64,000 bases of DNA from Haloferax elongans ATCC BAA-1513 (lineage in GTDB: Archaea > Halobacteriota > Halobacteria > Halobacteriales > Haloferacaceae). The DNA is taken from assembly GCF_000336755.1 (NCBI RefSeq), contig NZ_AOLK01000021.1:247531-311530 (forward strand). Reading direction: 5' to 3'. Positions 60,481 through 64,000 of the stretch are shown in pieces. Every line of letters starts with the position of its first letter. Position 1 is the stretch's first letter. Under the pieces are notes generated by a model. It had not been told where the DNA came from, did no database searches, and worked only from the letters and a program-made list of their open reading frames with translations. The translations under genes and the position numbers were made by a program.

Positions 60481-61029
60481 TCACTCGTCGTCGACCATCG
60501 GGCAGTTACGCACGCAGAAGTGGTCGCTGTCGGGCATCTCGACGATTGTCGTCCCCTCGTGGGTACACGCGAGTTCCGGCGGTTCGGAGAAGTAATCACA
60601 GCGCTGGCAGAACTCGTTTTTCGGGATGACGTGCTCGGGGTCGGACACGTCGCCGTGTTCGTCGACCGGCTCTGCGGAGGCACCGACGCCGACACCGACA
60701 TCGACCTCCTCGTCGTCGTCATCGACCAACGAGGTCCACACGTCCTCGTCGTCGAGGTCACCGACGCTCATCGACTCGAACAACTCGGCGTCGCTGTCGT
60801 CTCTGACGCTCGCCTTGGCGCGGCGTTCGGCGACCCGGCTCGCGATATCCGAAAGCGGCTCAGAGCGCTCACTGTCGGCGTCGGAAGCGACGTCCGCGCC
60901 GTCCCCAGAGGCGGTTTCGTGGTCGGCGTCGTGTCCCTGTTGGGAGTCACCTCCGAGGAAGTCGTCTATCGTCTCGGTCGTGTCGCCCGCGTCGTCACTG
61001 GACTCGTGGGCGTCGTCGGAGTCAGTCAT
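60481..61029 (-). CDS. Acidic protein with C-terminal cysteine cluster
   Basis: A 182-aa protein. The first 130 residues are highly acidic and low in complexity (DDAHESSDDAGD...). The C-terminus has EFCQRCDYFSEPPELACTHEG and ends HFCVRNCPMVDDE, so Cys residues (C-x2-C, C-x4-type and C-x3-C) may bind zinc. No family was recognised. It overlaps the upstream coiled-coil gene by 8 bp and precedes tfs. Confidence 0.72.
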   Translation of the reverse strand: MTDSDDAHESSDDAGDTTETIDDFLGGDSQQGHDADHETASGDGADVASDADSERSEPLSDIASRVAERRAKASVRDDSDAELFESMSVGDLDDEDVWTSLVDDDDEEVDVGVGVGASAEPVDEHGDVSDPEHVIPKNEFCQRCDYFSEPPELACTHEGTTIVEMPDSDHFCVRNCPMVDDE

Positions 61030-61936
61030 CGCTGTGTTCGCCGCTGGCGGTCACCTCGTTGTTGCCTGTGTCCTCTAAGGGGTCCGGTCGCTCGATATCT
61101 GCGTCTGTCTCAGTCGACTCGCCGAGGATGTCTTCTACGCCATCTGTCGTCTCCTCGCCGTCGGTCTCCGCCGCTTCGAGTTCGGGCGGGGTTCCTGTGT
61201 GGAGCGTTGCAGACCCGAAGAACCCAGGCGAGACGGATAATTCTTGGAACGGAGATTGGCACGCGGGACACCGCGGCTCGGTGAGTAAGTCCAGATGGAC
61301 TGTCTCGCGACACGCCTCACACTTCGCTTTGCGCTCGTTCGCGTCGTTGGCGACGCGGAGCAAGTCGGCGAGTGCCTTTCGTTCGAGTTCCGCAGCCTGG
61401 ATGTCCGCAGTTCGGGCGCGAACGTTCAACAGCGCCTGTACGACCGACCGAAGCTTTCCATCGAGGTCGGCGGTCGTCTCGTCGAGATACGAGAGCACGT
61501 CTTCGAAGTTGTCGAAGCCAGCGTCCACGCGGTCGTCCAGTTCGTCGAGACGGTCGCGAACGGCCTCGACACCTGCAGTCGCGCGGTCTATGCCAACCTG
61601 AAGGTCGGGATGGTCGTGGTCTTTCGGCGCTTTCTCGTCGGTCTCGCGCTTGACCTGCACGACGCGCATCCGAACGTCGTCTATCTTCTCGTCGACGTCG
61701 TCTTCGAGGCTATCGACATCGTCTCCGAGACTGTCGAGTTGCCCTTCGAGGTCGTCGAGTCGCTCTGGAAGTGACTCGAGGGCGTCGACGGACTCGCCCG
61801 AGTCGGTGACGGCGAGTCGGTAGACGCTGAGTGCCCGTGTGAGTATCGTCGACGGGTCGACGCCCTCTGCTTCGGCGCGTTCGTCGACCCAGTCGCGGAG
61901 GTCATCCGGGAGCGAACCTCCGTCGTCCCCTGCCAT
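61022..61936 (-). CDS. Coiled-coil protein with zinc ribbon
   Basis: A 304-aa protein. It opens with a ribbon-helix-helix-like DLRDWVDERAEAEGVDPSTIL segment, continues with coiled coil (heptads between about 60 and 205), and has CEACRETVHLDLLTEPRCPACQSPF, a C-x2-C...C-x2-C zinc ribbon. The tail is acidic. ATG 61936 is chosen over an upstream ATG. It is translationally coupled to the acidic gene (8-bp overlap), forming a likely operon with tfs. A DNA- or RNA-associated role is inference. Confidence 0.75.
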   Translation of the reverse strand: MAGDDGGSLPDDLRDWVDERAEAEGVDPSTILTRALSVYRLAVTDSGESVDALESLPERLDDLEGQLDSLGDDVDSLEDDVDEKIDDVRMRVVQVKRETDEKAPKDHDHPDLQVGIDRATAGVEAVRDRLDELDDRVDAGFDNFEDVLSYLDETTADLDGKLRSVVQALLNVRARTADIQAAELERKALADLLRVANDANERKAKCEACRETVHLDLLTEPRCPACQSPFQELSVSPGFFGSATLHTGTPPELEAAETDGEETTDGVEDILGESTETDADIERPDPLEDTGNNEVTASGEHSDD

Positions 61937-62038
61937 GCTGGTAGCAATTCGGCTACTCCACCTTAAGAACTGGCTCCGCACTACGCTGCGTGAGAACTGG
62001 ATGACACGACAGTAATTCGAATCGAGGTCGCCGGGGAC

Positions 62039-62875
62039 TCAGCGAATCTTTCTGACGTCGCTCACGTCGAGGCCGCTTTCGTTTATCTCGGTCTCGAACT
62101 GGACGATGTTCTCGCTTTCGAGCTGTGAGAGGACGCCTCTGAACTCCTGGACGACCATCGTCCGCGCTCGTTTCGACCCGCCGGACTCCCACGAGAACTG
62201 GAGCGTCCCGTCGGTCGCACCCTTGAGGAGGCCGAGTTGCGCGTCTGTCAGTGCCTCCGTACTCACGAGCACGAGAATGAGGCCACCCCACCGGTGGGAG
62301 GCCGTCGCGAGCCCCTTCATCACCATCGCGATGTCGGACCACGTCATCTCGTCGGAGATACCCGCGAGAAGGTCGGTCACGGAGTCGATGACGACGAGGT
62401 TTCCGGGTGCATGTTCGCTCAGCGTCGTCCCGAGCGCGTTCAACACGGACTCGCGGTTGTGACGACTCCCGAGGTCGTCGAGCGTCGTCGTCTGTCCGAG
62501 ATACCACTCGCGGGGAATCGCGCTGAGTTGGAAGTACTCAGACGAGAGGTCGTGGAACTCGATGTGTTCGGTGGCGGCGTCGACAATTTCGTCGTCCATC
62601 GTATAGCCCATCTCACGGTGGAGATACGACCCACCGGAAGTGAACGAGACGTAGTGAATCTCCGGCGGCGGGCTGGCGGACTCGTCGAGGGTGCCGTAGT
62701 GAAGGTCGAATAGCTCTTCGTCGGCGTGCGCGAGGCCGTTCATCGTGACGCTCGTGTAGAGGAACTCACGTGCGCCAGCACCGGACTCACCCGCGAGGAG
62801 GACGACGTTTCCCGGCGGTGCGCCCCCGCCGATGATGCCGTCGAGTCGGGGGATTCCGAAGGGGATGCACTCCAT
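62039..62875 (-). CDS. RecA-superfamily (RAD55/KaiC-like) protein with degenerate Walker A
   Basis: A 278-aa RecA-fold protein. IPFGIPRLDGIIGGGAPPGNVVLLAGESGAG begins the core, but the expected GKS/GKT is GARE (A35, R36, E37), so the P-loop lysine is missing. Walker B-like VVIDSVTDLL has D164, and RWGGLILVLVST is the next strand. ATP hydrolysis is doubtful. A C-terminal region with QFSWESGGSKRARTMVVQEF resembles haloarchaeal HTR-like regulators. It may act as a signalling or scaffold partner. Confidence 0.8.
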   Translation of the reverse strand: MECIPFGIPRLDGIIGGGAPPGNVVLLAGESGAGAREFLYTSVTMNGLAHADEELFDLHYGTLDESASPPPEIHYVSFTSGGSYLHREMGYTMDDEIVDAATEHIEFHDLSSEYFQLSAIPREWYLGQTTTLDDLGSRHNRESVLNALGTTLSEHAPGNLVVIDSVTDLLAGISDEMTWSDIAMVMKGLATASHRWGGLILVLVSTEALTDAQLGLLKGATDGTLQFSWESGGSKRARTMVVQEFRGVLSQLESENIVQFETEINESGLDVSDVRKIR

Positions 62876-62972
62876 GTCGCCACCGACTCGGTCAGGTCGG
62901 TTAGTCGTTTCGGGGCGCTCGACACCTGCTCCGAGCGAGACTGATGCCTACTTCGAGCGCAGCGGCAGCCCC

Positions 62973-63935
62973 TCACTCGACTCGCGCGCCGTGGTTCCGG
63001 CCACGGCAGAGCGAGACGCTTCCCGCGACATCGGCGTCGTCGAGCGCGGCTTGTCCTGCCGCGACTGCTTCGTCGGCGTGCTCGGCGTCGGTCACGCCGT
63101 ACACCGACGGCCCCCACGAGGATTGCCCGGCACCGAACACCGCTGGCGACTCGTCGAGCGACGAGACGATCGCGCCGACCGGCGGCCGGTAGACGCCGCC
63201 CTGTTCGTCGGCGTACCACGTTCCGTTGAGTCGGCCGAGCGATTCGACCGCGTCGCCGAAGCGCTCGGCAGACCCCTCTGCAAGCGCCGGTAGGAGCCGT
63301 CTGGTGACGATACCGGCGATTCGGTCACTCGTCGTCGGGTCGGCGCGCTCGACGACCGTGCGCATGCTCGCCTCCTCTGCCGCGCCGTTTCTTCCGGGGT
63401 CGACGTCCGGCGTGACCAGAAGGAAGCGCCAGTCGTCAGGAACCGAGTGCCGGGCAACGACCGGCGGGACGGTCCACTCACCGTCGTCGGGTCTGTCGGT
63501 AGTAAAGCGCGCCGTCGGATGTCCGGCGTCGATGACGGCACCGCCTGATTCGAACGTCGCCACACCGACACCGGAGCGCCCGCCACGACCCATCTCGGGT
63601 GCGAGTTTCCGAACGTCGGCGTCAGTGTTCGTCGCCTCGGCGACCGCCCGGAGGACAGCGAGCGCGAGTTGCGTCCCGCTTCCGAGACCAGTGTGTCGGG
63701 GAAGCGACCGCTCGATGACCACGTCGACGCCGTCGATGTCGAGGAGGTCTGCGGCTCGCTGGACGTATTCGGTTGCGACGGGGTGGCGACATCGGACTTC
63801 TGCGGCGGGTTCGGCGGAGACGACTACCCGTGGCTCGTCGAGGGCAACGCCCAAACCACCGTAGAGACGGTCGCGGGCGAGGCTCAAGTTGAGAAAGCCG
63901 AAGTGGATTCGTGCACCGACCGAGACCCGTGCCAT
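62973..63935 (-). CDS. GHMP-family beta-RFAP-synthase-like protein
   Basis: A 320-aa GHMP-superfamily protein close to beta-ribofuranosylaminobenzene 5-phosphate synthase, which joins p-aminobenzoate-type rings to PRPP in methanopterin synthesis. VSVGARIHFGFLNLSLARDRLYGGLGVALDEP, ERSLPRHTGLGSGTQLALAVLRAV (GHMP glycine loop) and PAVFGAGQSSWGPSVYGV are visible. Haloarchaea mainly use folate-type C1 carriers, so its present role may differ. The gene opens at ATG 63935 and reads away from the window end. Confidence 0.85.
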   Translation of the reverse strand: MARVSVGARIHFGFLNLSLARDRLYGGLGVALDEPRVVVSAEPAAEVRCRHPVATEYVQRAADLLDIDGVDVVIERSLPRHTGLGSGTQLALAVLRAVAEATNTDADVRKLAPEMGRGGRSGVGVATFESGGAVIDAGHPTARFTTDRPDDGEWTVPPVVARHSVPDDWRFLLVTPDVDPGRNGAAEEASMRTVVERADPTTSDRIAGIVTRRLLPALAEGSAERFGDAVESLGRLNGTWYADEQGGVYRPPVGAIVSSLDESPAVFGAGQSSWGPSVYGVTDAEHADEAVAAGQAALDDADVAGSVSLCRGRNHGARVE

Positions 63936-63975
63936 GTACCCGTCTGTCAGGGTCCACTGATAAAGGGAGTTGCGA

Positions 63976-64000
63976 CCCCCCCCCCCCCCCCCCCCCCCCC
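63976..64000. repeat. 25-base C homopolymer at the window end
   Basis: From 63976 to the last base all are C. A tract this long is unusual in a haloarchaeal chromosome and may be a sequencing or assembly artefact; it continues beyond the window. Confidence 0.9.

Noticed and set aside
1..64000. CRISPR arrays and tRNA/rRNA genes
   Set aside because: No array of identical 30-37 bp direct repeats with spacers and no tRNA T-loop/cloverleaf was found by eye on either strand.

Overview
The window is a gene-dense, high-GC chromosomal segment of an extremely halophilic archaeon (class Halobacteria, most like Haloferax and relatives). This rests on strongly acidic proteins, several haloarchaea-only families (HTH_10 regulators, HalOD1, DUF5802-like, amphi-Trp), archaeal transcription factor TFS, a geranylgeranyl-reductase-type flavoprotein for lipids, leaderless genes with TATA boxes about 26-29 nt upstream, and many ATGA/GTGA overlaps. 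No rRNA, tRNA or CRISPR was found. Family names are from sequence motifs read by eye; no database search was run.

Layout: 0-6 kb: class-V aminotransferase, a giant FAD/Fe-S D-lactate-dehydrogenase-like oxidase, an anchored surface protein and a flavodoxin. 6.1-8.5 kb: thiE-thiM-thiD thiamine salvage operon. 8.5-20.3 kb: arylamine N-acetyltransferase, trehalose-phosphate synthase, a pentapeptide-repeat membrane protein, a pterin-binding (DHPS-like) enzyme, HAD phosphatase, cytidine deaminase, ATP-grasp protein, a hydrolase and a berberine-bridge-type oxidase. 20.5-23.5 kb: regulator plus hydrolase plus O-methyltransferase. 23.5-26.6 kb: HTH_10 regulator divergent from a DUF1611/dipeptide-epimerase pair (probable N-acyl-D-glutamate catabolism). 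26.8-33 kb: VOC dioxygenase, hydrolase, HTH_10 regulator, aminotransferase, GNAT, receiver-PAS-kinase protein. 33.1-37 kb: DpsA, a two-gene operon (unannotated 55-aa protein plus amphi-Trp protein), hydrolase and PAS kinase; two 20-bp DtxR/IdeR-type palindromes lie at two of these promoters. 37.1-40 kb: CNNM/CBS transporter and RCK potassium channel.

40.2-42.3 kb: a lower-GC accessory insert carrying a ComFC-like phosphoribosyltransferase overlapping a DprA-like gene, bracketed by an 18/19-matching direct repeat and followed by a hairpin-rich stretch. This is the best candidate for an undescribed system. 42.5-64 kb: lipoprotein, lipid reductase, 2-hydroxyacid dehydrogenase, ilvD, MoaB with a histidine-rich tail, regulator, quinone-oxidoreductase-like enzyme, DUF5802-like protein, Vms1-like peptidyl-tRNA hydrolase, a second DUF1611/epimerase pair, PspA, several membrane proteins, HalOD1 protein, TFS with two acidic zinc-type proteins, a RecA-like protein with a degenerate Walker A, and a beta-RFAP-synthase-like GHMP protein. 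The window ends in 25 C residues, which may be a sequencing or assembly artefact.

Many intergenic gaps hold short degenerate tandem repeats (10-26 bp), some in likely promoter positions.
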